A model generated the notes under the pieces. The model did no database searches. It worked only from the letters and a program-made list of their open reading frames with translations, and was not told where the DNA came from. DNA of 50,951 nucleotides, taken from contig JASJAX010000039.1 in the NCBI GenBank assembly GCA_030066755.1, forward strand, positions 1-50,951. The letters are read 5' to 3'. The stretch comes from Acidimicrobiia bacterium. Lineage in GTDB: Bacteria > Actinomycetota > Acidimicrobiia > Spongiisociales > UBA5794. Made by a program: the position numbers and the translations under genes. The first letter of the stretch is position 1. Each line of letters starts with the position of its first letter. This document shows, piece by piece, positions 25,255 through 31,930 of the stretch.

Positions 25255-25557
25255 ATGGCTGAAGCGCTTGGAATGATCGAGTGCCGGAGTTTTGCCGCCA
25301 CGGTCGAGGCATCGGACGCAATGGTGAAAGCCGCCAAGGTCGAACTCGTGAGTTACGAGAAGACCGGCGGGGGCTATGTCACTGCCGTCGTCCGTGGCGA
25401 CGTTGCTGCGGTGAAGGCCGCGGTCGATGCCGGCGTACGCGGAGCCGAGAAGGTCGGCGAAGTCATCGCAACGCACGTCATCGCACGCCCGCATCTCAAC
25501 ATCGATCTCGTGCTCCCGTTGGGACGCGAAGAGGCTGCCCGCGAGGAGATCGGCTGA
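25255..25557 (+). CDS. hexameric BMC shell protein (BMC-H)
   Basis: A 100-residue single BMC-domain protein that tiles shell facets as hexamers. It has the canonical line [57 protein letters not shown] and the late motif [11 protein letters not shown]. The pore loop is KTGGGY (residues 36-41), where many BMC-H have KIGSG; pore size and charge therefore may differ. It is the only BMC-H in the operon, so it must make up most of each facet. Confidence 0.96.
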   Translation: MAEALGMIECRSFAATVEASDAMVKAAKVELVSYEKTGGGYVTAVVRGDVAAVKAAVDAGVRGAEKVGEVIATHVIARPHLNIDLVLPLGREEAAREEIG

Positions 25558-25608
25558 CCTCATCCGCAGGATGCGATGTGAGGGAATCGATTCGAGACGG
25601 GAGGCGCC

Positions 25609-25896
25609 ATGCAGTTGGGACGCGTGACGGGCACGCTCGTGGCGACGCGCAAGGATCCGAAGATGGAGGGGATGAAGTTCCTCGTCCTTCGGCAGGTCGA
25701 TATCGACAACGAAGACACGGCTGGGTACGTCGTCGCGGTCGACGCCGTCGGTGCCGGCGTTGGTGAGGTCGTGATGTACGCGTCGGGCTCGTCGGCGAGG
25801 CAGACCGAGCTCACGAACAACCGACCGTGCGACGCCGTCGTCATGGCGATTGTGGACGAGTGGGACGTCGACGGCGAGACCAGGTTCCGGAAGTGA
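25609..25896 (+). CDS. pentameric BMC vertex protein (BMC-P, EutN/CcmL family), first copy
   Basis: A 95-residue EutN/CcmL protein that caps shell vertices. It starts [31 protein letters not shown] and has the core [24 protein letters not shown], with VVMAIVDEW near the end, all typical. GGGAGG precedes the ATG. Confidence 0.94.
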   Translation: MQLGRVTGTLVATRKDPKMEGMKFLVLRQVDIDNEDTAGYVVAVDAVGAGVGEVVMYASGSSARQTELTNNRPCDAVVMAIVDEWDVDGETRFRK

Positions 25897-25918
25897 CCAC
25901 TGAGCCGGAGTCCGCGCG

Positions 25919-27379
25919 ATGCTGAACGAACGTGAGATCCAGGCGATCATCGAGCGAGTGAAGGGGCGGGTCGCCGCAGCCGAACACTCGACCCGCCAGG
26001 GGGCTGCGTTGCAGGCCGGCGCGTCGCTCGAGGAGTTCCAGTCGCAGCTCGGCGATGGGATCCACGCCACGATCGACGGGGCGGTCGCCGCCGCCGGCCG
26101 AGCATTTCTCACGTTTCGGGAGATGGGCCTCGACGGGCGCAAGGTCATCGTGGAGGCGATGCGGAGCGCCATGCTCCGCGAAGGGGAACGCCTCGCCTAT
26201 CTCGCTCGCGAGGAAACCGGGATCGGTCGCGCCGAGGACAAGGTCGTGAAGAACCGGCTCGTCACCATGAACACACCGGGCCCCGAGGACTTGGAGCCGG
26301 AGGTGGTGACCGGTGATCGCGGCATGATGGTCACGGAGTACGCCCCCTACGGCGTGATTGGCTCGATCACACCGACGACCAATCCGACGTCGACGATCAT
26401 CAACAACTCGATCGCAATGATCTCGGCCGGCAACGCCGTCACCTTCAACGTCCATCCATCGGCACGGGCAACCTCCGTCGAGAACATCCAGGTACTGAAC
26501 CGCGCCATCGTTGCGGCCGGTGGTCCTCCCGACCTGATCACGGCGGTACCGAACCCGACACTCGACTCGGCGAAGGAGCTGATGCTCCACGAGGACATCC
26601 GCGTCCTGCTCGTGACTGGCGGTCCGGGAGTCGTCAAAGAGGCGCTCAAGACACCCAAGAAGGCGATCACCGCCGGACCGGGCAATCCACCGGCCGTCGT
26701 CGATCAGACCGCCGACATCGACCAGGCGGGCCGAGACATCGTCCGCGGTGCGTCGTTCGACAACAACGTCATCTGCACCGATGAGAAGACCACCATCGTC
26801 GTGGACTCCGTGGCGGATCGCCTCGTTGCGTCCATGGCGGCCAACGGTGCGTACCGGCTCAAGGAGCACGAACTGAAGCGCCTCGAGCGGGTGATCTTCA
26901 AGGAGATGGGTCCGCCGAACAAGCCCGGCATGATCAACCCGGCCTGGGTCGGCAAGGACGCCGCCAGGATCCTCAGCGAGATCGGTGTGATGGTCGATCC
27001 GGTCGAGACGCGTCTCGTCCTCGCCGAGGTGCCCGTCGAGCACAACCTCGTCTGGACCGAGCAGATGATGCCGGTGATGCCCGTCGTCCGGGTGAGCAAC
27101 GTCGATGCGGCCATCGATCTCGCCGTGCGCTCCGAGCATGGCTTTCGGCACACGGCCAGCATCCACTCGACGAATGTCGAGACGATCACCCGCATGGCGC
27201 GGGCGATGAACTGCAGCATCTTCGTTGCGAACGGGCCGAACTTCTCCGGTCTCGGCCACGGTGGCGAAGGGTTCACGTCGTTCTCGATCGCCTCGCCGAC
27301 GGGAGAGGGCTTGAGCCGGCCGCGGCACTTCTCGCGGGTTCGCCGGGTGACGGTGGTCGGAGCGCTGCGCATTGTCTGA
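25919..27379 (+). CDS. CoA-acylating-type aldehyde dehydrogenase of the microcompartment (EutE/PduP-like)
   Basis: A 486-residue aldehyde dehydrogenase of the EutE/PduP group, which converts an aldehyde, CoA and NAD+ to acyl-CoA and NADH. The catalytic Cys is Cys286 in FDNNVICTDEKT; other motifs are GVIGSITPTTNPTSTIINN, TGGPGVVKEA and AGPGNPP, all typical of the BMC subgroup. The N-terminal helix NEREIQAIIERVKGRVA followed by a linker to about residue 38 looks like an encapsulation peptide. Its likely substrate is acetaldehyde from the aldolase, giving acetyl-CoA; that link is inferred. Its end overlaps the second BMC-T gene by eight bases. Confidence 0.92.
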   Translation: MLNEREIQAIIERVKGRVAAAEHSTRQGAALQAGASLEEFQSQLGDGIHATIDGAVAAAGRAFLTFREMGLDGRKVIVEAMRSAMLREGERLAYLAREETGIGRAEDKVVKNRLVTMNTPGPEDLEPEVVTGDRGMMVTEYAPYGVIGSITPTTNPTSTIINNSIAMISAGNAVTFNVHPSARATSVENIQVLNRAIVAAGGPPDLITAVPNPTLDSAKELMLHEDIRVLLVTGGPGVVKEALKTPKKAITAGPGNPPAVVDQTADIDQAGRDIVRGASFDNNVICTDEKTTIVVDSVADRLVASMAANGAYRLKEHELKRLERVIFKEMGPPNKPGMINPAWVGKDAARILSEIGVMVDPVETRLVLAEVPVEHNLVWTEQMMPVMPVVRVSNVDAAIDLAVRSEHGFRHTASIHSTNVETITRMARAMNCSIFVANGPNFSGLGHGGEGFTSFSIASPTGEGLSRPRHFSRVRRVTVVGALRIV

Positions 27380-27989
27380 GTTGCGGGATCCCGCCTTGGC
27401 GCTGATCGAGTTCGACTCGATCGCTGCGGGCATCGTTGCCGGTGACGCAATGGTCAAGGCCTCGCCGCTCGGCTCCATCTACGCCGGAACCGTCCACCCC
27501 GGCAAGTATCTCGTGCTGGTGAGTGGCGACACCGCGAGCGTCGAGGAAGGCTTGGACGCCGGTCTCGATCACGGTCGAGGGCACGTGCTCGACTCGGTGT
27601 TCCTGCCCGACGTCCATCCCGATGTGACGACTGCGATCACCAGCGGCGAGTTGGCCGCACCGGTCGGCGACCTCGCCCTGGGGATCATCGAGACCCCGGC
27701 CGTTGCCGCAGTGATCGACGCCGCCGACGCCGGGATCAAGGCGGCTCGGGTGACGCTCGACGCAGTCCGCCTCGCCGATGGGCTCGGGGGCAAGGGCTAC
27801 GCCCTGTTCAGCGGGGATGTTGCCGAAGTGGAGGCGGCCATCGAAACAGCTTCCGAGCGAGTCGAGTCCACTCCGGGTGTGATCACGAGGATCATTGCCC
27901 AGCTCCACCCGGAGATGGCGGAGAATCTGCGCCGGGATCTGCACTTCATGCACCGCGTAGGCGAACGCGACGCCGAGCGGGAGGCGTAG
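27372..27989 (+). CDS. tandem-domain BMC shell protein (BMC-T), second copy
   Basis: A 205-residue protein with two BMC folds: residues about 8-90 (ALALIEFDSIAAGIVAGDAMVKAS, then GTVHPGKYLVLVSGDTASVEEGLDAG) and about 100-185 (LALGIIETPAVAAVIDAADAGIKAA, then GGKGYALFSGDVAEVEAAIETA). It lacks the N-terminal extension of the first BMC-T, so the two probably form different pores. The start is TTG 27372 inside the end of the dehydrogenase gene; no strong ribosome binding site is seen, which suggests translational coupling. Confidence 0.9.
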   Translation: MSELRDPALALIEFDSIAAGIVAGDAMVKASPLGSIYAGTVHPGKYLVLVSGDTASVEEGLDAGLDHGRGHVLDSVFLPDVHPDVTTAITSGELAAPVGDLALGIIETPAVAAVIDAADAGIKAARVTLDAVRLADGLGGKGYALFSGDVAEVEAAIETASERVESTPGVITRIIAQLHPEMAENLRRDLHFMHRVGERDAEREA

Positions 27990-28280
27990 ATGCAACTCGG
28001 TCGCGTCATCGGCACTGTCGTCGCCACCGAGAAGGCGGCCGGTCTCGAAGGGGTGCGGTTCCTGATCGTGCAGCCGCTCGACAAGCACCAGCGACCCAAA
28101 GGAGATCCCCTCGTTGCAGCCGATGCCGTGCACATGGCGGGTCCTGGTGAGCTGGTCTACTTCGTGTCGTCTCGCGAAGCGGCGGAGGCGTTGGAGCCGC
28201 GATTCGTTCCGGTCGATCATGCGATCTGCGGGATCGTCGACGATGTGCACCTTCCGGTCGAGCGTGGGGGTGAGCGATGA
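27990..28280 (+). CDS. pentameric BMC vertex protein (BMC-P), second copy
   Basis: A 96-residue EutN/CcmL protein: MQLGRVIGTVVATEKAAGLEGVRFLIVQPLD at the start and CGIVDDVHL near the end. The ATG directly abuts the stop of the BMC-T gene. It is clearly diverged from the first copy in its middle region (AAEALEPRFVPVD). Confidence 0.93.
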   Translation: MQLGRVIGTVVATEKAAGLEGVRFLIVQPLDKHQRPKGDPLVAADAVHMAGPGELVYFVSSREAAEALEPRFVPVDHAICGIVDDVHLPVERGGER

Positions 28281-28555
28281 AGGTCGCCACCGTCGTCGGA
28301 ACCGTGGTCTCGACGATCAACCATCCCTTCTTCGATCACCAGCGTCTGCTGATCTGTGACATCGCAACCGGAGCCGGCGACCGGGCCGGCAGCAGCGGCT
28401 ACACCATTGCCGTCGACCTCGTCGACGCCGGCGTGGGGGAGACCGTGCTGGTGCTCGACGAGGGGAACTCCGCACGGCAGCTGTTCGACATCGACACCGG
28501 GCCCATTCGTGCGGTCGTCGTTGGAATCGTCGACGACTGGCACGACGACGAGTGA
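28277..28555 (+). CDS. pentameric BMC vertex protein (BMC-P), third copy
   Basis: A 92-residue EutN/CcmL protein: MKVATVVGTVVSTINHPFFDHQRLLICD, then AVDLVDAGVGETVLVLDEGNSARQ and VVVGIVDDW. Its ATG overlaps the stop of the second copy by four bases (ATGA). It closes the operon. Confidence 0.93.
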   Translation: MKVATVVGTVVSTINHPFFDHQRLLICDIATGAGDRAGSSGYTIAVDLVDAGVGETVLVLDEGNSARQLFDIDTGPIRAVVVGIVDDWHDDE

Positions 28556-28619
28556 AACGCAGCGCAATCCACGGGCGCGGGTACGCTGTCGCCCGTTCGA
28601 ACGTGATGGGAGCGGTGCG

Positions 28620-28976
28620 ATGCGTAGGGTCCTGATCGCCGTCGGCCTTGTCGGGGCCGTCCTGGCCGGGTGCGGTGGCACGGGCGCCAATTGTGAGCCA
28701 ATTGCTGACGAAGGCATCGAGCTGCTGCAGTCCTTCATTGATGAGATCGAGGGACTGTCGCCCGATGAGCTCATGGAAGCGGCCGCCGACCCCAACTTCA
28801 TCGCCGACATCGAGGAGCAAGCTGATGAACTCGATGCGAAGGCCGACGCCGAGGGCTGTTCGGAAGAGCAGATGCGCGAGCTCCTCGAGGTGCGGGCTGA
28901 GTCGCTTGAGGCCCAAACCGAAGTCGGGCAGATCATCGTCGATCTGATTCTCGACGATGCGTTCTTCGCTGAGTGA
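28620..28976 (+). CDS. small lipoprotein of unknown function
   Basis: A 118-residue protein with lipobox VLAGC and a helical, acidic mature part containing two further Cys residues (ANCEPIAD, AEGCSEEQ). No family recognised. TACGCT at 28582-28587 and a GGGAG site upstream suggest its own promoter, so it need not belong to the BMC operon. Confidence 0.72.
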   Translation: MRRVLIAVGLVGAVLAGCGGTGANCEPIADEGIELLQSFIDEIEGLSPDELMEAAADPNFIADIEEQADELDAKADAEGCSEEQMRELLEVRAESLEAQTEVGQIIVDLILDDAFFAE

Positions 28977-28979
28977 CCC

Positions 28980-29432
28980 ATGGTGGCGTCAGGGCGGATC
29001 TTCCTCATCGGTCTGTGCGTCATCGCGCTCGTGTTCGCAGCATGCACCTCTGATCCGACGTCCGGTCCACTCCCGGAGCCCGTGAAGGTCGAAACGTGCG
29101 ACGGCCTGGTCCCGGTCGGAGAGACGTATGTCAGGCGAATGGTGCTGGCGCTCGACGGGCTTTCTCTCGACGTCTTGACCGGCGACGCAGAACCGCCGGC
29201 CGACGTCGCCGCACTCATTCAGCTCGGAACCGACCTCGATCTTCGTGCTTCTCGCCTCGGTTGCGATGCGGCCGAGCTCAATGCCGACATCGTTGCCGCG
29301 ACCGACGATCTCGAAGCCGCTGACGACCCGGTTGTCGACTTGTTTCTCGGGATCGTCCGCAGCGGCGTTGTCGGTGAATTGCCGCCATCGCCACCGACGA
29401 CGCCCACGACCACAGCGGTACCGGAGTCCTGA
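28980..29432 (+). CDS. small lipoprotein of unknown function
   Basis: A 150-residue protein with lipobox VFAAC, two later Cys residues (ETCDGL, RLGCDAAE) spaced much like those of the preceding lipoprotein, and a Pro/Thr-rich end. It starts three bases after the previous stop; the two are probably cotranscribed and may be distant relatives. Confidence 0.72.
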   Translation: MVASGRIFLIGLCVIALVFAACTSDPTSGPLPEPVKVETCDGLVPVGETYVRRMVLALDGLSLDVLTGDAEPPADVAALIQLGTDLDLRASRLGCDAAELNADIVAATDDLEAADDPVVDLFLGIVRSGVVGELPPSPPTTPTTTAVPES

Positions 29433-29436
29433 CGGC

Positions 29437-30123
29437 TCAGCGAGGCACCGACGTGAGTTCTGAAGCTGCCGCCTCGTCGAGGAGCCAGGTGACTCGGGTT
29501 GCCCCGGCTGCCACCCGCTGCGCAGGCAACTCCCGGTGGCGCTCCAGGATCTTGGCCAGCATCGTGGCCTTCGATTCGCCGGTGACGACGAAGACGAGGT
29601 GCTGCGCCGACCACAGCAGCGACATCGTTGCCGTGAGTCGCCACGTGTCGTGTTCGGGTACCCAGTTGGCGACGTACCCGGTCCGAGTGAGTTCCAGAGC
29701 ATCCGTTCCGGGGAAGAGTGACGCCGTGTGCCCGTCGTCCCCCATCCCGAGCAGCACGAGTCCTGGAGGATTGCCGTCCAGCGCCTCGAGGAGCTCGGCT
29801 TCGTAGGCGGCTGCCCCTGCGGCCGGATGGTCGAGATCAGTCTGCGGGAGGATGATCGTTGCGCCGACGGCGTCGGCGAACGTGGCTTTGGCCATCCCGG
29901 TATTCGAGTCGGGATGGTCGACCGGGACCCAGCGCTCGTCGCCGAGCCAGAGCGTGACGCCGGACCAGTCGAGGTCGCGCTCAGGCAGCAGGCGATAGGC
30001 GGCCGTCGGCGTGCTGCCGCCCGCCAGGCCGATGGCTGCAGCGCCCGCGACCACTTCGGCGGCGATCACGTCGGCAACGGCGGCGGCGACGTCATCCGGA
30101 GTCGGGTAGACCGTCACTTCCAT
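29437..30123 (-). CDS. pgl: 6-phosphogluconolactonase
   Basis: A 228-residue DevB/SOL-type lactonase that hydrolyses 6-phosphogluconolactone in the oxidative pentose phosphate pathway. Motifs: GLAGGSTPTAAYRLL (phosphate site), WLGDERWVPVDHPDSNTGM and LVLLGMGDDGHTASLFPGT with the catalytic His. ATG 30123 has TACCGT eight bases upstream; a TTG three codons earlier is less likely. No other gene of this pathway is adjacent. Confidence 0.92.
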   Translation of the reverse strand: MEVTVYPTPDDVAAAVADVIAAEVVAGAAAIGLAGGSTPTAAYRLLPERDLDWSGVTLWLGDERWVPVDHPDSNTGMAKATFADAVGATIILPQTDLDHPAAGAAAYEAELLEALDGNPPGLVLLGMGDDGHTASLFPGTDALELTRTGYVANWVPEHDTWRLTATMSLLWSAQHLVFVVTGESKATMLAKILERHRELPAQRVAAGATRVTWLLDEAAASELTSVPR

Positions 30124-30131
30124 GACGGTCA

Positions 30132-30137
30132 ACGGTA
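30132..30137 (-). promoter_or_regulatory. -10 box TACCGT for pgl
   Basis: On the minus strand TACCGT ends eight bases before ATG 30123. Confidence 0.5.
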
Positions 30138-30191
30138 GGCACGGCGATGCCTGCGTTCAATCGCTGGCCCGTCCTCGGGCACTCGGTGGTC

Positions 30192-30197
30192 TACGGT
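30192..30197 (+). promoter_or_regulatory. -10 box TACGGT for the hydrolase gene
   Basis: TACGGT ends six bases before ATG 30204. Confidence 0.5.
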
Positions 30198-30203
30198 GGA
30201 ACC

Positions 30204-30878
30204 ATGGCACGAACCCTCAAGATCCGCGTCGACGCTGCGACGGCAGTGACCGGACGGCTTGCGATGCCGCGGGATCCCAGTCCCGTCGGTGTCGTACTTG
30301 CCCACGGTGCGGGGCTGCCCCAAGACCACGAGTTCATGGTGAGCGTCCGCGAGGGTCTCGCTCGCGCCGGACTGGTGACGCTCACGTTCAATTACGCCTA
30401 CAGCGAGGCGGGCCGCAAGAGCCCCGATCGACTACCCCGATTGCTCGAGGTACATCGTGCCGCCGCCGAGCGTATGGACCGGTACGTCGACGCGTCGGTG
30501 CTCGTCGGCAAGTCGATGGGTGGACGCGTCGGGTCGCACCTCGTCGGCGACGAGGGTTGGGCAGCCGCCGGGCTCGTGTACCTCGGATACCCGCTGGTTC
30601 CGATGGGCTCGCGTGAGGCACGTTCGGTCGACCACCTCCACCGCATCGAGGTACCGCAGCTCTTCGTTGCTGGAACCAGGGACCGACTCAGTCCACCGGC
30701 GCTCATCGTCCCACTCGCCGAAACGCTCCGCGCCGCCGATGTGCACGTGGTTGCACACGGCGACCATTCCTTCCGGGTGCCCAAACGCAGCGGCACCACC
30801 AACGAGGTAGTACTCGCCACCATCGTCGACGTCGTAGCGGGGTGGATCACACGGCGAGTGGCCGGTTCGTTCGGTTAG
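30204..30878 (+). CDS. alpha/beta hydrolase family protein (KANL3/Tex30-like)
   Basis: A 224-residue alpha/beta hydrolase. It has VVLAHGAGLPQDHEFM, nucleophile motif GKSMGGRVGSHL, acid region LFVAGTRDRLSPP and His in HGDHSFRVPKR, the layout of the dienelactone hydrolase-like KANL3/Tex30 group. The substrate is unknown. Confidence 0.85.
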   Translation: MARTLKIRVDAATAVTGRLAMPRDPSPVGVVLAHGAGLPQDHEFMVSVREGLARAGLVTLTFNYAYSEAGRKSPDRLPRLLEVHRAAAERMDRYVDASVLVGKSMGGRVGSHLVGDEGWAAAGLVYLGYPLVPMGSREARSVDHLHRIEVPQLFVAGTRDRLSPPALIVPLAETLRAADVHVVAHGDHSFRVPKRSGTTNEVVLATIVDVVAGWITRRVAGSFG

Positions 30879-30897
30879 CGCCGGCAACGTGTTTCGA

Positions 30898-30985
30898 GTC
30901 TCAAGTCCCAGGTCTCAGGTCCCAGGTCTCAGGCGTTCGCAATGCGCGATGTCCGACGTGAGACTTGAGACTTGAGACTTGAGAC
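30898..30985. repeat. heptamer repeat array with inverted halves, GTCYCAR family (copy C)
   Basis: Five forward units at 30898-30932 (GTCTCAA, GTCCCAG, GTCTCAG, GTCCCAG, GTCTCAG) are followed, after a 25-base spacer, by four inverted units at 30958-30985 (GTGAGAC, then three TTGAGAC). The halves can pair into a long hairpin. It fills most of the 155-base gap between two convergent genes and could also act as a terminator. Confidence 0.85.
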
Positions 30986-31033
30986 GTTGCTCGCGACGCC
31001 AACGGTGCGCGGTTCGACTGCCCCTGGCGACCC

Positions 31034-31930
31034 CTAGAGGGGAGCCGGCCAGTAGCGGCCCCGCCTGACCCGGCCCTTTGACGCGTCGAGGACCCATACG
31101 GAGCCTTTGCCCCAACGCATGGGTCCATTGAGCTTGGCCCCCTCGGCGGCGATCATGCCGATGTAGCCGGAGATCACGTCACCGTGGCTCACCATGACGA
31201 CCGACTCGCCGGTCAGACCTCGGATGAAGTTGGCCAGCTGCTCGGGAGGTTGGTACTCCTCGAGGCTCGGCTCGACCCGCGATTTCGTGGCGAGCGCCGA
31301 TGCCAGCGGAGTTGCCGTCTGGCGGCACCGCACATAGGGGCTCGTCAGCACCCGGGTGATCGGCCAGCGGGTCAGGATGTCGTCGAGCGCAGCAACTTGG
31401 ACCCGGCCGCGATTGCTGATCGGGCGCTTGAAGTCGTCGCCCGCCCAATGGCGTCGTTTTCCGGCTTCGGCGTGGCGAACGAGGAAGATGCGGGCGGCCT
31501 TCGGATTGTCCACCAGGCGGATGGCCCACTCGAGCACCTCCCGGTCACGCGAGTACGTCACGCGCTTCAGCGCCTTCTTCGCCGGCAGCCAGGTGATTTC
31601 GTCGACCTCGGCGTTCTTGCGGAACTTGCGGATCTTGGCGGCCTCGGCGAGCCAATAGCGCACGACCTTGTGGTTCCGGTTGCGGGTGTCGTAGGCGACG
31701 GTGCCGAGCTTGGTGATCGCTCGGGGTGTCACCCGCGTCTCCTCTTCGATCTCGCGCATCGCCCCGGTTCGGTAGCTCTCGTTCTTGTCGAGCTTGCCCT
31801 TCGGGAGTGACCAGTCGTCGTAGCGGGGCCGATGGACGAGCAGGTACTCGGCCCCATCGGGACCGTCTCGCATCACGACACCGCCGCCGGCGCGGATCTT
31901 GGGGATACGTTCGATCGATGCAGGGCTCAA
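31034..31930 (-). CDS. mutT1: Nudix hydrolase fused to histidine phosphatase (MutT1-like)
   Basis: A 298-residue two-domain protein. The Nudix domain occupies residues about 10-140 with box GKLDKNESYRTGAMREIEEETRV. A histidine phosphatase domain begins at about 145 with FLVRHAEAGKRRHW. The same fusion is known as mycobacterial MutT1, which sanitises oxidised guanine nucleotides and handles dinucleoside polyphosphates; the substrate here is inferred by analogy. Its ATG overlaps the stop of ppk by four bases, the same gene pairing as in mycobacteria. Confidence 0.88.
   Translation of the reverse strand: MSPASIERIPKIRAGGGVVMRDGPDGAEYLLVHRPRYDDWSLPKGKLDKNESYRTGAMREIEEETRVTPRAITKLGTVAYDTRNRNHKVVRYWLAEAAKIRKFRKNAEVDEITWLPAKKALKRVTYSRDREVLEWAIRLVDNPKAARIFLVRHAEAGKRRHWAGDDFKRPISNRGRVQVAALDDILTRWPITRVLTSPYVRCRQTATPLASALATKSRVEPSLEEYQPPEQLANFIRGLTGESVVMVSHGDVISGYIGMIAAEGAKLNGPMRWGKGSVWVLDASKGRVRRGRYWPAPL

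Noticed and set aside
25841-27478. A 545-codon minus-strand frame across the BMC aldehyde dehydrogenase gene
   Set aside because: Its low-complexity, His/Asp/Arg-rich product has no motifs and mirrors the real dehydrogenase codons.
28620-29432. Two lipoprotein genes as members of the BMC operon
   Set aside because: They follow a 64-base gap with their own likely -10 box, and secreted lipoproteins have no clear link to a cytoplasmic compartment.
30898-30985. Possible CRISPR array
   Set aside because: Units are only 7 bases, directly adjacent without unique spacers, and there are no cas genes.
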